Origin: Bacteroidales bacterium
Lineage (GTDB): Bacteria > Bacteroidota > Bacteroidia > Bacteroidales > UBA12077
Length of the DNA stretch: 52,392 bases
Direction: 5' to 3'
Assembly (NCBI GenBank): GCA_003446015.1
Contig: DMBU01000052.1
Location: 81,435-133,826, forward strand
In this document: positions 16,888 to 24,577 of the stretch, piece after piece
How positions within the stretch are numbered: position 1 is the stretch's first letter
Layout: each line of letters starts with the position of its first letter
Position numbers and translations under genes: made by a program
Notes under the pieces: model-generated
Databases searched by the model: none
What the model saw: only the letters and a program-made list of their open reading frames with translations
Told to the model about the DNA's origin: nothing

Positions 16888-17622
16888 TTATTTTCTTTTT
16901 CTCTTATTGAAGCCACCACTCTTGCCTTGATTCCCGTGGTTGCCATGACTTGGTTTTTGATTTTTCGCAGCTCCCAGATTTGGAGATAAATCTCTTTTTC
17001 CAAAAACTTCGCCTTTACAAATCCAAACTTTGACTCCCATTAAACCCACTTTGGTTAAAGCTTCACATAATGCGTAATCGATATCGGCACGGAACGTATG
17101 TAACGGAGTACGTCCCTCTTTATAAACTTCGGTACGTGCCATTTCAGCACCACCTAAACGTCCAGATATCTGGATTTTGATACCCTCTGCACCCATTCTT
17201 ATTGTTGATGCGATTGCCATTTTTACAGCTCGACGGTATGACACTTTACCTTCGATTTGACGCGCAATTGCATTACCAACGATAGTAGCATCAAGTTCCG
17301 GTCTTTTAACTTCAAATATATTTATTTGAACTTCTTTATGAGTTATTTTCTTTAACTCTTCTTTTAACTTATCTACTTCTTGGCCACCTTTACCAATAAT
17401 AATTCCTGGACGTGCAGTATTTACAGTAACAGTTATTAGTTTTAAAGTTCTTTCAATAACAATTTTTGAAATACTAGCTTTTGCTAATCGAGCTTCAAGA
17501 TATTTTCTTATCTTATTATCCTCAACCAGCTTTTCAGCATAATGCCTTCCACCGTACCAATTAGAATCCCAACCTTTAATGATCCCTAATCGATTTGAAA
17601 TCGGATTTACTTTTTGTCCCAT
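16888..17622 (-). CDS. rpsC: Ribosomal protein S3
   Basis: uS3, 244 residues, forming part of the mRNA entry site. The N-terminal MGQKVNPISNRLGIIKGWDS, the KH RNA-binding motif (ARPGIIIGKGGQEVDKLKEE) and the C-terminal domain (GRLGGAEMARTEVYKEGRTP) are complete. The C terminus is a Gly/Asn/Lys-rich tail (about residues 222-244). Its ATG directly abuts the rplV stop. Confidence 0.98.
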   Translation of the reverse strand: MGQKVNPISNRLGIIKGWDSNWYGGRHYAEKLVEDNKIRKYLEARLAKASISKIVIERTLKLITVTVNTARPGIIIGKGGQEVDKLKEELKKITHKEVQINIFEVKRPELDATIVGNAIARQIEGKVSYRRAVKMAIASTIRMGAEGIKIQISGRLGGAEMARTEVYKEGRTPLHTFRADIDYALCEALTKVGLMGVKVWICKGEVFGKRDLSPNLGAAKNQKPSHGNHGNQGKSGGFNKRKRK

Positions 17623-18042
17623 CTATTGTTCTGTTTGAGTATCGTTGTTATTTAAATTATCAAGCACTACAGTTACGTGATTTGATCTTTTTCTGATTCT
17701 GTGAGCTCTTCCTTGAGGAGCTGGTTGAATTCTTTTTAACATTCTACCGCCATCAACAAAAACTTCTTTCACGATTAACTTGCTATCTTCAATTCGAACT
17801 CCTTCGTTTTTATTTTGCCAATTTGCAATTGCAGAAAGCAATAATTTCTCTAAACGATTTGAAGCTTCTTTCGAATTATATTTTAACATATCAAGAGCAC
17901 GGTTTACTTCCATTCCTCTAACCATATCCGCAACTAACCTCATTTTTCTTGGTGAAGTAGGGCAATTACGTAACATCGCAAAATATTCACTTTTTTTGCT
18001 TTCTTTTACCTGGTTGGCTCTTATTCTTTTTCTTGCACCCAT
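17623..18042 (-). CDS. rplV: Ribosomal protein L22
   Basis: uL22, 139 residues, whose beta hairpin lines the exit tunnel where macrolides bind. Motifs are LRNCPTSPRKMRLVADMVRG, LLSAIANWQNKN and the hairpin GGRMLKRIQPAPQGRAHRIR. The N terminus has an extra basic stretch before the core. It is 44 bases after rpsS and abuts rpsC. Confidence 0.98.
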   Translation of the reverse strand: MGARKRIRANQVKESKKSEYFAMLRNCPTSPRKMRLVADMVRGMEVNRALDMLKYNSKEASNRLEKLLLSAIANWQNKNEGVRIEDSKLIVKEVFVDGGRMLKRIQPAPQGRAHRIRKRSNHVTVVLDNLNNNDTQTEQ

Positions 18043-18086
18043 TATAGTCTTATATTTTTATTGTAATATACTATATCGTCGGTTTA

Positions 18087-18356
18087 TTAACCTTTTCTAT
18101 TACCAGCATGTCCTCTGTAAGTTCTGGTAGGAGCAAATTCACCTAATTTGTGTCCAACCATGTTCTCAGTAACATATACCGGGATAAATTTATTTCCGTT
18201 GTGCACGGCAACTGTGTGCCCAACGAAATCCGGAGATATCATTGATCTTCTAGACCAGGTTTTAATTACAGACTTTTTGCCTGCTTCGTTCATGTCAAGA
18301 ACTCTCTTTTCTAGTTTAAAATCAATAAATGGGCCTTTTTTCAATGATCGACTCAT
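18087..18356 (-). CDS. rpsS: Ribosomal protein S19
   Basis: uS19, 89 residues, in the 30S head next to S13. The signatures are MSRSLKKGPFIDFKLEKRV, TWSRRSMISPDFVGHTVAVH and HKLGEFAPTRTYRGHAGNR. It lies 11 bases after rplB. Confidence 0.98.
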   Translation of the reverse strand: MSRSLKKGPFIDFKLEKRVLDMNEAGKKSVIKTWSRRSMISPDFVGHTVAVHNGNKFIPVYVTENMVGHKLGEFAPTRTYRGHAGNRKG

Positions 18357-18367
18357 AGCAAACTATT

Positions 18368-19192
18368 TTATTTCTTACGTTTTTCTACTATATACTTATT
18401 AGAAGCTTTTTTCTTAGCTCGTGTTTTGTATCCTTTTGCAGGCATACCGTTTCTTGATCTTGGGTGACCTCCTGAAGATCTTCCTTCACCACCACCCATT
18501 GGGTGATCAACTGGATTCATTACAACACCACGAACTCTAGGTCTTCTTCCTAACCATCTATGTCTACCTGCTTTTCCGGAAACTTCTAAACTATGATCAG
18601 AATTTCCTACATTACCAATTGTAGCACGACAAGTAGTAAGTACCATTCTCGATTCTCCAGAAGGCAATTTCACAATTGCAAATTTCCCATCGCGAGATGT
18701 AAGTTGAGCGTTTGTGCCCGCACTTCTTGCTAATATAGCACCTCTTCCAGGTTGTAATTCAATATTGTGAATGATTGTTCCTAAAGGGATATCTGAAAGG
18801 AATAATGTATTTCCAATTTCCGGAGCTACATCTTTACCCGACATAATAGTTTGTCCTACTTGTAATCCGTTTGGAGCAATGATATATTTCTTTTCGCCAT
18901 CCTTATATACAACTAATGCAATACGAGCAGTTCTATTTGGATCGTACTCAATGCTTTTAACGGTCGCTTCCATCCCATCTTTGTTGCGAAGGAAATCAAT
19001 CATTCTGTATCTCTTTTTATGACCACCACCAATATATCTCATGGTCATTCTTCCATCGTTATTCCTTCCCCCAGATCTTTTTATCGGAGCTAACAAAGAT
19101 TTCTCAGGAGTGCTTTTCGTAATTGAATCGAATGCACCGATTATCTTATGTCTTTGTCCTGGTGTAACAGGGTTTAATTTACGTACTGCCAT
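18368..19192 (-). CDS. rplB: Ribosomal protein L2
   Basis: uL2, 274 residues, at the base of the peptidyl transferase centre. Motifs are LAPIKRSGGRNNDGRMTMRY, the OB/SH3 segments and the C-terminal PRVRGVVMNPVDHPMGGGEG. In E. coli the last motif reads HPHGGGEG; the second His is Met here, which I believe is normal in Bacteroidota, while the first His is kept. It lies between rplW and rpsS. Confidence 0.98.
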   Translation of the reverse strand: MAVRKLNPVTPGQRHKIIGAFDSITKSTPEKSLLAPIKRSGGRNNDGRMTMRYIGGGHKKRYRMIDFLRNKDGMEATVKSIEYDPNRTARIALVVYKDGEKKYIIAPNGLQVGQTIMSGKDVAPEIGNTLFLSDIPLGTIIHNIELQPGRGAILARSAGTNAQLTSRDGKFAIVKLPSGESRMVLTTCRATIGNVGNSDHSLEVSGKAGRHRWLGRRPRVRGVVMNPVDHPMGGGEGRSSGGHPRSRNGMPAKGYKTRAKKKASNKYIVEKRKK

Positions 19193-19197
19193 GTCAA

Positions 19198-19488
19198 TTA
19201 AATATTGCTATAAAAATCTATTTTTTCACCATCTGCTAAAGTAACGATCGCCTTTTTAAAAGATTTTGATCGTCCTGCAATTACACCTGATTTGGTATAA
19301 CGAGATTTCTTCTTTCCAAGATATCGCATAGTATTTACTGATTCTACAGAAACACCATACATATCCTCAATTGCTTTTTTTATCTGAAGCTTGTTCGCCT
19401 TTGTATCCACTACAAAACCATACCTGTTAAAGTTTTCACCTTGCATGGTCATTTTTTCGGTAACTATTGGCTTTACTAAAATATCCAT
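19198..19488 (-). CDS. rplW: Ribosomal protein L23
   Basis: uL23, 96 residues, at the tunnel exit where trigger factor and signal recognition particle bind. Motifs are MDILVKPIVTEKMTMQGE, VDTKANKLQIKKAIEDMYGV and VNTMRYLGKKKSRYTKSG. It follows rplD by 15 bases and precedes rplB by five bases. Confidence 0.97.
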   Translation of the reverse strand: MDILVKPIVTEKMTMQGENFNRYGFVVDTKANKLQIKKAIEDMYGVSVESVNTMRYLGKKKSRYTKSGVIAGRSKSFKKAIVTLADGEKIDFYSNI

Positions 19489-19503
19489 CGTCTCTATATT
19501 TTA

Positions 19504-20133
19504 CTATATTCTAAACATTTTATGCAAAGGCTCGATTGAATTCTCAACAAAGAGTAGAACTGTTGCATTCATTATATCATAAGTGGTTAATTCAGAAATT
19601 GTTACCACTTTAACATCTTGTAAATTTCTGGATGACAAATATATATTTTTATTTTGTTCAGATAAAACTAAAAGCATTTTTTTATCTGCAACTTCCAGAT
19701 TATTTCTAAGTTGTATGAATTCTTGAGTTTTTGGAACTTCGAAATTAAATTCTTCAAGCACTTTAATATTGTCGTTATTTGCTTTATATGCTAAAGCTGA
19801 TTTACGAGCTAATTGCTTTACTTTTTTATTTAATTTGAAAGAGTAATCTCTTGGTTTTGGACCAAATACTCGTCCTCCTCCTCTAAAAACAGGAGATTTT
19901 ATGCTACCTGCTCTAGCTGTACCCGTTCCTTTTTGTCTCTTAATTTTTCTAGTACTACCGGCTATTTCTGCTCTTTCTTTCGATTTGTGAGTGCCTTGAC
20001 GTTTATTTGCTAAATATTGTTTTACATCTAAATAAATAGCATGGTCGTTTGGTTCAATTTTAAAAATTGAATCATTCAAGGTAACCTTTTTCCCGGTGTC
20101 TTTTCCTGTTATATTAACTATAGCTAATTCCAT
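19504..20133 (-). CDS. rplD: Ribosomal protein L4
   Basis: uL4, 209 residues, with the extended tunnel loop visible as KIKRQKGTGTARAGSIKSP and FRGGGRVFGPKPRDYSFKLN. In E. coli L4 represses the S10 operon by attenuation; no equivalent leader was recognised here, and rpsJ is not first in the operon. Its ATG overlaps the rplC stop by one base. Confidence 0.97.
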   Translation of the reverse strand: MELAIVNITGKDTGKKVTLNDSIFKIEPNDHAIYLDVKQYLANKRQGTHKSKERAEIAGSTRKIKRQKGTGTARAGSIKSPVFRGGGRVFGPKPRDYSFKLNKKVKQLARKSALAYKANNDNIKVLEEFNFEVPKTQEFIQLRNNLEVADKKMLLVLSEQNKNIYLSSRNLQDVKVVTISELTTYDIMNATVLLFVENSIEPLHKMFRI

Positions 20134-20750
20134 TACTTCTGAATAATTAAATATGAACCATTTGCTCCAGGAACTGATCCTTTAACAACTAATAAATTAT
20201 TCTCTTTTATAACCTTGATAACTTTTAAGTTAAGAACCTTAACTTTTTTATTACCAGTTTGGCCAGCCATTCTCATTCCTTTAAATACTCTTGAAGGATA
20301 CGAAGATGCTCCTAATGAACCAGGTGCTCTAAGTCTGTTGTGCTGACCATGAGTTTGTCCACCAACTCCGTGAAAACCATGTCGTTTTACAACACCTTGA
20401 AAACCTTTTCCTTTAGTATAGCCAGCAACGTCAATCCACATATCTTCATTGAAGATATCGATTGTTACATCTTCACCAACATTGTAGTCTTTTGCGAAAT
20501 TTTTAAATTCGTGTAAGATTCTACGAGGTGTAGTACCAGCTTTTTTAAAGTGTCCTTTCAAAGGATTGCTAGTGTTTTTTTCCTTTTTTTCATCAAAAGC
20601 CAATTGGTATGCGTGATAACCATCATTTTCAGGTGTTCTTACCTGGGTTACAACACATGGCCCAGCCTCAATAACAGTGCATGGAATATTTTTTCCCTCG
20701 GCACTGAAGATGGATGTCATTCCAATCTTTTTTCCAATTAATCCTGGCAT
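20133..20750 (-). CDS. rplC: Ribosomal protein L3
   Basis: uL3, 205 residues, an early 50S assembly protein whose loop reaches the peptidyl transferase centre. Motifs are MPGLIGKKIGMTSIFSAEGK, GFQGVVKRHGFHGVGGQTHG and APGSLGASSYPSRVFKGMRM. It lies 22 bases after rpsJ. Confidence 0.98.
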   Translation of the reverse strand: MPGLIGKKIGMTSIFSAEGKNIPCTVIEAGPCVVTQVRTPENDGYHAYQLAFDEKKEKNTSNPLKGHFKKAGTTPRRILHEFKNFAKDYNVGEDVTIDIFNEDMWIDVAGYTKGKGFQGVVKRHGFHGVGGQTHGQHNRLRAPGSLGASSYPSRVFKGMRMAGQTGNKKVKVLNLKVIKVIKENNLLVVKGSVPGANGSYLIIQK

Positions 20751-20772
20751 GTTTTTCTTTTTTTAACTTTAA

Positions 20773-21078
20773 TTACACTTTGATTTCAACTTCAACTCCA
20801 CTAGGTAATTCCAACTTCATTAAAGCATCAATAGTTTTTGGTGTTGAACTATAGATGTCTAACAATCTTTTATAAGAAGAAAGTTGAAACTGTTCTCTCG
20901 ATTTTTTATTAACGAAAGGAGAACGTAATACTGTAAATATCCTTTTATGAGTAGGTAGTGGAATTGGACCACTAATTACAGCACCTGTGGATTTAACCGT
21001 CTTCACAATTTTCTCTGCAGATTTATCTACAAGATTGTGATCGTAAGATTTTAATTTAATTCTAATCTTCTGGCTCAT
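20773..21078 (-). CDS. rpsJ: Ribosomal protein S10
   Basis: uS10, 101 residues, in the 30S head; it also acts in antitermination with NusB. Motifs are IRIKLKSYDHNLVDKSAEKI and SGPIPLPTHKRIFTVLRSPF. It lies 11 bases after fusA with no promoter between them, joining the str and S10 clusters. The tuf gene that lies here in many bacteria is absent. Confidence 0.98.
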   Translation of the reverse strand: MSQKIRIKLKSYDHNLVDKSAEKIVKTVKSTGAVISGPIPLPTHKRIFTVLRSPFVNKKSREQFQLSSYKRLLDIYSSTPKTIDALMKLELPSGVEVEIKV

Positions 21079-21089
21079 CTTTATCCTAA

Positions 21090-23198
21090 TTAAACAAATT
21101 CACTTTTACCTTTTGCTTTCTCAACTATTTCTTTAGCTATTCCTGCAGGAACTTCCTCGTAATGTGAGAATTCCATTGTAGAAGTAGCTCTTCCCGAACT
21201 TAATGTTCTTAATACAGTTACGTAACCGAATTTTTCGGATAGTGGGACTTTCGCTTTAATAACTCTGGCACCACCTTTATTTTCCATACCTTCAATTTTA
21301 CCTCTGCGTCTGTTAAAGTCGGCTATTATTTCACCCATATATTCTTCGGGTGTCACAACTTCTGCAGTCATGATTGGTTCTAACAGTTTAGGTTGTGCTT
21401 TTGCACAGGCATGTTTAAACGCCATCTTTGCAGCTATTTCAAAAGATAATGCATCAGAATCTACTTCATGGTAAGAACCATCAAGTAATGTTACTTTTAA
21501 GCTATCCACTTGATATCCTGCTAAAACACCATTATACATAGCTTCTGCAAAACCTTTTTGTACAGATGGAATATATTCTCGAGGAACGTTTCCTCCTTTA
21601 ACTTTATCAACAAATTGTAATCCAACTTGACCTTCATCAACAGGACCAACCTCTATAACAATGTCGGCAAACTTACCACGACCGCCTGATTGTTTCTTAA
21701 AGACTTCACGGTGCTCAACTGTTGCTGTAATTGCTTCTTTATAATTAACCTGAGGTGCGCCTTGATTACATTCTACTTTAAATTCACGTACTAAACGATC
21801 TAATAAAATTTCAAGGTGTAATTCTCCCATTCCGCTTATTACGGTTTGACCTGAGTCTTTATCAACCTTAACTGTAAATGTAGGGTCTTCTTCAGCTAAT
21901 TTATGTAAAGCAATATTTAATTTATCTAAATCTTTTTGTGTTTTTGGTTCAACAGCAATTCCAATAACTGGTGCTGGAAAATCCATCGATTCTAAAATAA
22001 TCTGATGTTTTTCGTCACATAAAGTATCACCAGTTCTTAAATCCTTAAATCCAACTGCAGCACAAATATCGCCCGCTTCGATAACATCTTTTGGAATCTG
22101 CTTGTTTGCGTGCATTTGATATAAACGAGATATTCTTTCTCGTTTACCTGTTCGAGGATTCATTACATAAGAGCCAGATTCAATTTTTCCTGAATATACT
22201 CTTATAAATGCTAATCTTCCAACAAATGGATCTGTTGCAATCTTAAATGCCAAAGCAGCTAAAGGCTCATCATTTTCAGGTTTGCGTTCAACTGTTTGGT
22301 CGTTTTTAGGATTAATACCACTTACACTTTCAACATCCATAGGACTTGGTAAAAACGCAACAACAGAATCTAATAATCGTTGAACACCTTTATTTTTAAA
22401 TGCTGATCCACAAAGAACCGGAGTGATTGTCATCTCGATTGTAGCTTTGCGTATAACAGCTATCATTTCTTCTTTTGTAATTGATTCAGGATCTTCGAAG
22501 TATCTTTCCATTAAAGCATCATCATGTTCAGCAACTGCTTCAACCAATTTGCCTCTCCACTCATTAGCTTCACCAACCAATTCGGTAGGAATTTCTACTA
22601 ATTCGTAACGAGTACCCATAGTTTCATCCTCGTGCCAAACAACTGCCTTATTTTCAATTAAGTCGATAACTCCTGAAAATGACTCTTCTGAACCAATCGG
22701 TATTTGAATAGGTACAGGATTTGCTCCAAGTTTTTCTTTTATTTGACTAACAACTGAATAGAAGTCGGCACCTGAACGATCCATCTTATTTACGAATGCC
22801 ATTCTAGGTACGTTGTACTTATCAGCCTGACGCCATACTGTTTCAGATTGAGGTTCAACACCTCCTACAGCACAAAACACTGCGACAGCTCCGTCTAAAA
22901 CACGCAAAGATCTTTCTACCTCAACGGTAAAATCAACGTGTCCGGGAGTATCAATTATGTTTATTTTGTAATCTTGATCCAGGTACTTCCAATATGTGGT
23001 AGTTGCTGCTGAAGTTATCGTAATTCCTCTTTCTTGCTCTTGAACCATCCAGTCCATCGTTGCAGCTCCGTCGTGCACCTCTCCTATACGATGTGTTATA
23101 CCAGTATAAAACAGAATTCTTTCTGTTGTAGTAGTTTTACCGGCATCAATGTGAGCCATGATTCCGATATTTCTGGTATTTTGCAGCGCTTTACTCAT
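21090..23198 (-). CDS. fusA: Elongation factor G (canonical)
   Basis: 702 residues, the GTPase that drives tRNA-mRNA translocation. All G motifs are intact: P-loop AHIDAGKTTT, switch I QERGITITSAATT, DTPGHVDF with the catalytic His, and NKMDRSG. Domains II-V are complete, including the domain IV tip segment and the C-terminal GRATSTMEFSHYEEVP. It contrasts with the divergent paralog encoded at 24578-26734 on the other strand. It lies between rpsG and rpsJ. Confidence 0.98.
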   Translation of the reverse strand: MSKALQNTRNIGIMAHIDAGKTTTTERILFYTGITHRIGEVHDGAATMDWMVQEQERGITITSAATTTYWKYLDQDYKINIIDTPGHVDFTVEVERSLRVLDGAVAVFCAVGGVEPQSETVWRQADKYNVPRMAFVNKMDRSGADFYSVVSQIKEKLGANPVPIQIPIGSEESFSGVIDLIENKAVVWHEDETMGTRYELVEIPTELVGEANEWRGKLVEAVAEHDDALMERYFEDPESITKEEMIAVIRKATIEMTITPVLCGSAFKNKGVQRLLDSVVAFLPSPMDVESVSGINPKNDQTVERKPENDEPLAALAFKIATDPFVGRLAFIRVYSGKIESGSYVMNPRTGKRERISRLYQMHANKQIPKDVIEAGDICAAVGFKDLRTGDTLCDEKHQIILESMDFPAPVIGIAVEPKTQKDLDKLNIALHKLAEEDPTFTVKVDKDSGQTVISGMGELHLEILLDRLVREFKVECNQGAPQVNYKEAITATVEHREVFKKQSGGRGKFADIVIEVGPVDEGQVGLQFVDKVKGGNVPREYIPSVQKGFAEAMYNGVLAGYQVDSLKVTLLDGSYHEVDSDALSFEIAAKMAFKHACAKAQPKLLEPIMTAEVVTPEEYMGEIIADFNRRRGKIEGMENKGGARVIKAKVPLSEKFGYVTVLRTLSSGRATSTMEFSHYEEVPAGIAKEIVEKAKGKSEFV

Positions 23199-23232
23199 CT
23201 CTATTTCTCAACCCTCTTTATCACTATATTAT

Positions 23233-23709
23233 TTAAAATCTAAAATGTGCAAATGCCTTATTTGCATCGGCCATTCTGTGAGTTTCTTCTTTTCTTTTAA
23301 AGGCTCCACCCTCTTCGTTATAAGCAGCCATAATTTCTTGTGACAACTTTTCAGCCATATTTTTACCACTACGTTGACGCGCATATTTGATCATATTTCT
23401 AATACTGATCGCCGTCTTTCTTTTAGGGTTAACCTCCATTGGAACCTGGAATGTAGCTCCACCAATTCTTCTACTTTTTACTTCAACCATTGGAGTAATA
23501 TTTTCCAAAGCTTTTTTCCAAATCTCTACAGGAGTCTTTTCAACATCCTTATTTTTTGCAGCTAAAACATCCATTGCATCATAAAAGATCTGATATGCAG
23601 TGTTTTTCTTACCATCAATCATAAGATCGTTAACAAATCTAGTTACCAATGTATCTTTGTACTTTGGATCTGGTAAGATTATTCGCTGTTTTGGTTTTGA
23701 TTTTCTCAT
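23233..23709 (-). CDS. rpsG: Ribosomal protein S7
   Basis: uS7, 158 residues, the primary 16S 3'-domain binder at the E site. Motifs are MRKSKPKQRIILPDPKYKD, RFVNDLMIDGKKNTAY, GGATFQVPMEVNPKRKTA and the ending KRKEETHRMADANKAFAHFR. It follows rpsL by 25 bases. Confidence 0.98.
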   Translation of the reverse strand: MRKSKPKQRIILPDPKYKDTLVTRFVNDLMIDGKKNTAYQIFYDAMDVLAAKNKDVEKTPVEIWKKALENITPMVEVKSRRIGGATFQVPMEVNPKRKTAISIRNMIKYARQRSGKNMAEKLSQEIMAAYNEEGGAFKRKEETHRMADANKAFAHFRF

Positions 23710-23734
23710 CTCTCTTTAAACTCTATGAATTCGT

Positions 23735-24109
23735 TTATTTTTTTGGTCTCTTAGTTCCGTATTTTGAACGTCTTTGAGTTCTACCTTCAACTCCTGAAGT
23801 ATCTAAAGCACCTCTAATTAAGTGATATCTAACACCTGGAAGATCTTTTACCCTACCACCTCTAATTAAAACAATTGAGTGTTCTTGTAAATTATGACCT
23901 TCTCCTGGAATATAAGCATTCACTTCCTTTCCATTTGTTAACCTTACCCTTGCAACTTTTCTCATTGCTGAATTAGGTTTCTTAGGGGTTGTAGTATATA
24001 CACGAGTACATACACCTCTCCTTTGAGGACATGCGTCCAAAGCAGGAGCTTTTTTCTTCTCCACAATCTGAGTTCTTCCTTTTCTTACTAACTGCTGTAT
24101 TGTAGGCAT
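23735..24109 (-). CDS. rpsL: Ribosomal protein S12
   Basis: uS12, 124 residues, at the decoding centre. Motifs are MPTIQQLVRKGRTQIVEKKK, TTTPKKPNSAMRKVARVRL and RGGRVKDLPGVRYHLIRGAL. The two Lys positions where streptomycin-resistance substitutions usually arise are unchanged. It is the first gene of the superoperon, with the promoter 42 bases upstream. Confidence 0.98.
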   Translation of the reverse strand: MPTIQQLVRKGRTQIVEKKKAPALDACPQRRGVCTRVYTTTPKKPNSAMRKVARVRLTNGKEVNAYIPGEGHNLQEHSIVLIRGGRVKDLPGVRYHLIRGALDTSGVEGRTQRRSKYGTKRPKK

Positions 24110-24150
24110 ATAGACAACTATTTAAATTAATTTTTTATAAAATCGGTCTG

Positions 24151-24182
24151 CAAAAGTATTCTTTTTTTTTATAAATACACAA
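24151..24182 (-). promoter_or_regulatory. Promoter of the ribosomal superoperon
   Basis: On the minus strand TTG (24180-24182) and TACTTTTG (24151-24158) are 21 bases apart, matching the Bacteroidota consensus TTTG / TAnnTTTG. The -7 box ends 42 bases before the rpsL ATG. No other convincing promoter was seen within the cluster. Confidence 0.75.
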
Positions 24183-24464
24183 TAAATTTCAATTTATTTC
24201 GTCTTTTTTAATTGATTTATTGTAATTTGTTTTTCAGTGGATATTATATCAGGAACCTTCTAAATTCACTGATTTTTATTATTTTAACCACCTAAAACTT
24301 TGGCTGAAAATGCCGCAAAAATATATTCTTTTTTATAAAATAGCAAGTGAATATACACTTAAATTGAATTTTCTCACTATTTAGAAAGAGTTTTAATATA
24401 ACAAGGTCTAATTGTACTTTAAATTCATCATTCAAATTTTTATATAATAATATATTATGAGCAC

Positions 24465-24494
24465 TTGCGTGTTAGTAAAAAATTACTATTTTTG
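24465..24494 (+). promoter_or_regulatory. Promoter of the EF-G paralog
   Basis: TTG (24465-24467) and TATTTTTG (24487-24494) are separated by 19 bases, fitting the Bacteroidota promoter. The predicted transcript would have a 5' leader of about 75 bases before the ATG at 24578. Confidence 0.7.
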
Positions 24495-24577
24495 AGGCCC
24501 ATTTATCTATCTTATTATAAATGTTTTGTTTTTAAGAATTTGTGAGAAATAATTATTAATTAAATCATTAAATACAT

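Larger units (their letters stand above)
24110..24577. other. Divergent promoter region between rpsL and the EF-G paralog
   Basis: A 468-base non-coding, very AT-rich stretch between two divergent translation genes. It holds one Bacteroidota-type promoter for each direction, described separately. The middle part (about 24185-24460) has no reading frame, tRNA or clear hairpin that I can support. Confidence 0.8.

Noticed and set aside
24110..24577. tRNA or small RNA gene in the rpsL-EF-G paralog gap
   Set aside because: No cloverleaf, T-loop sequence or terminator-like hairpin was found; the sequence is simply AT-rich.
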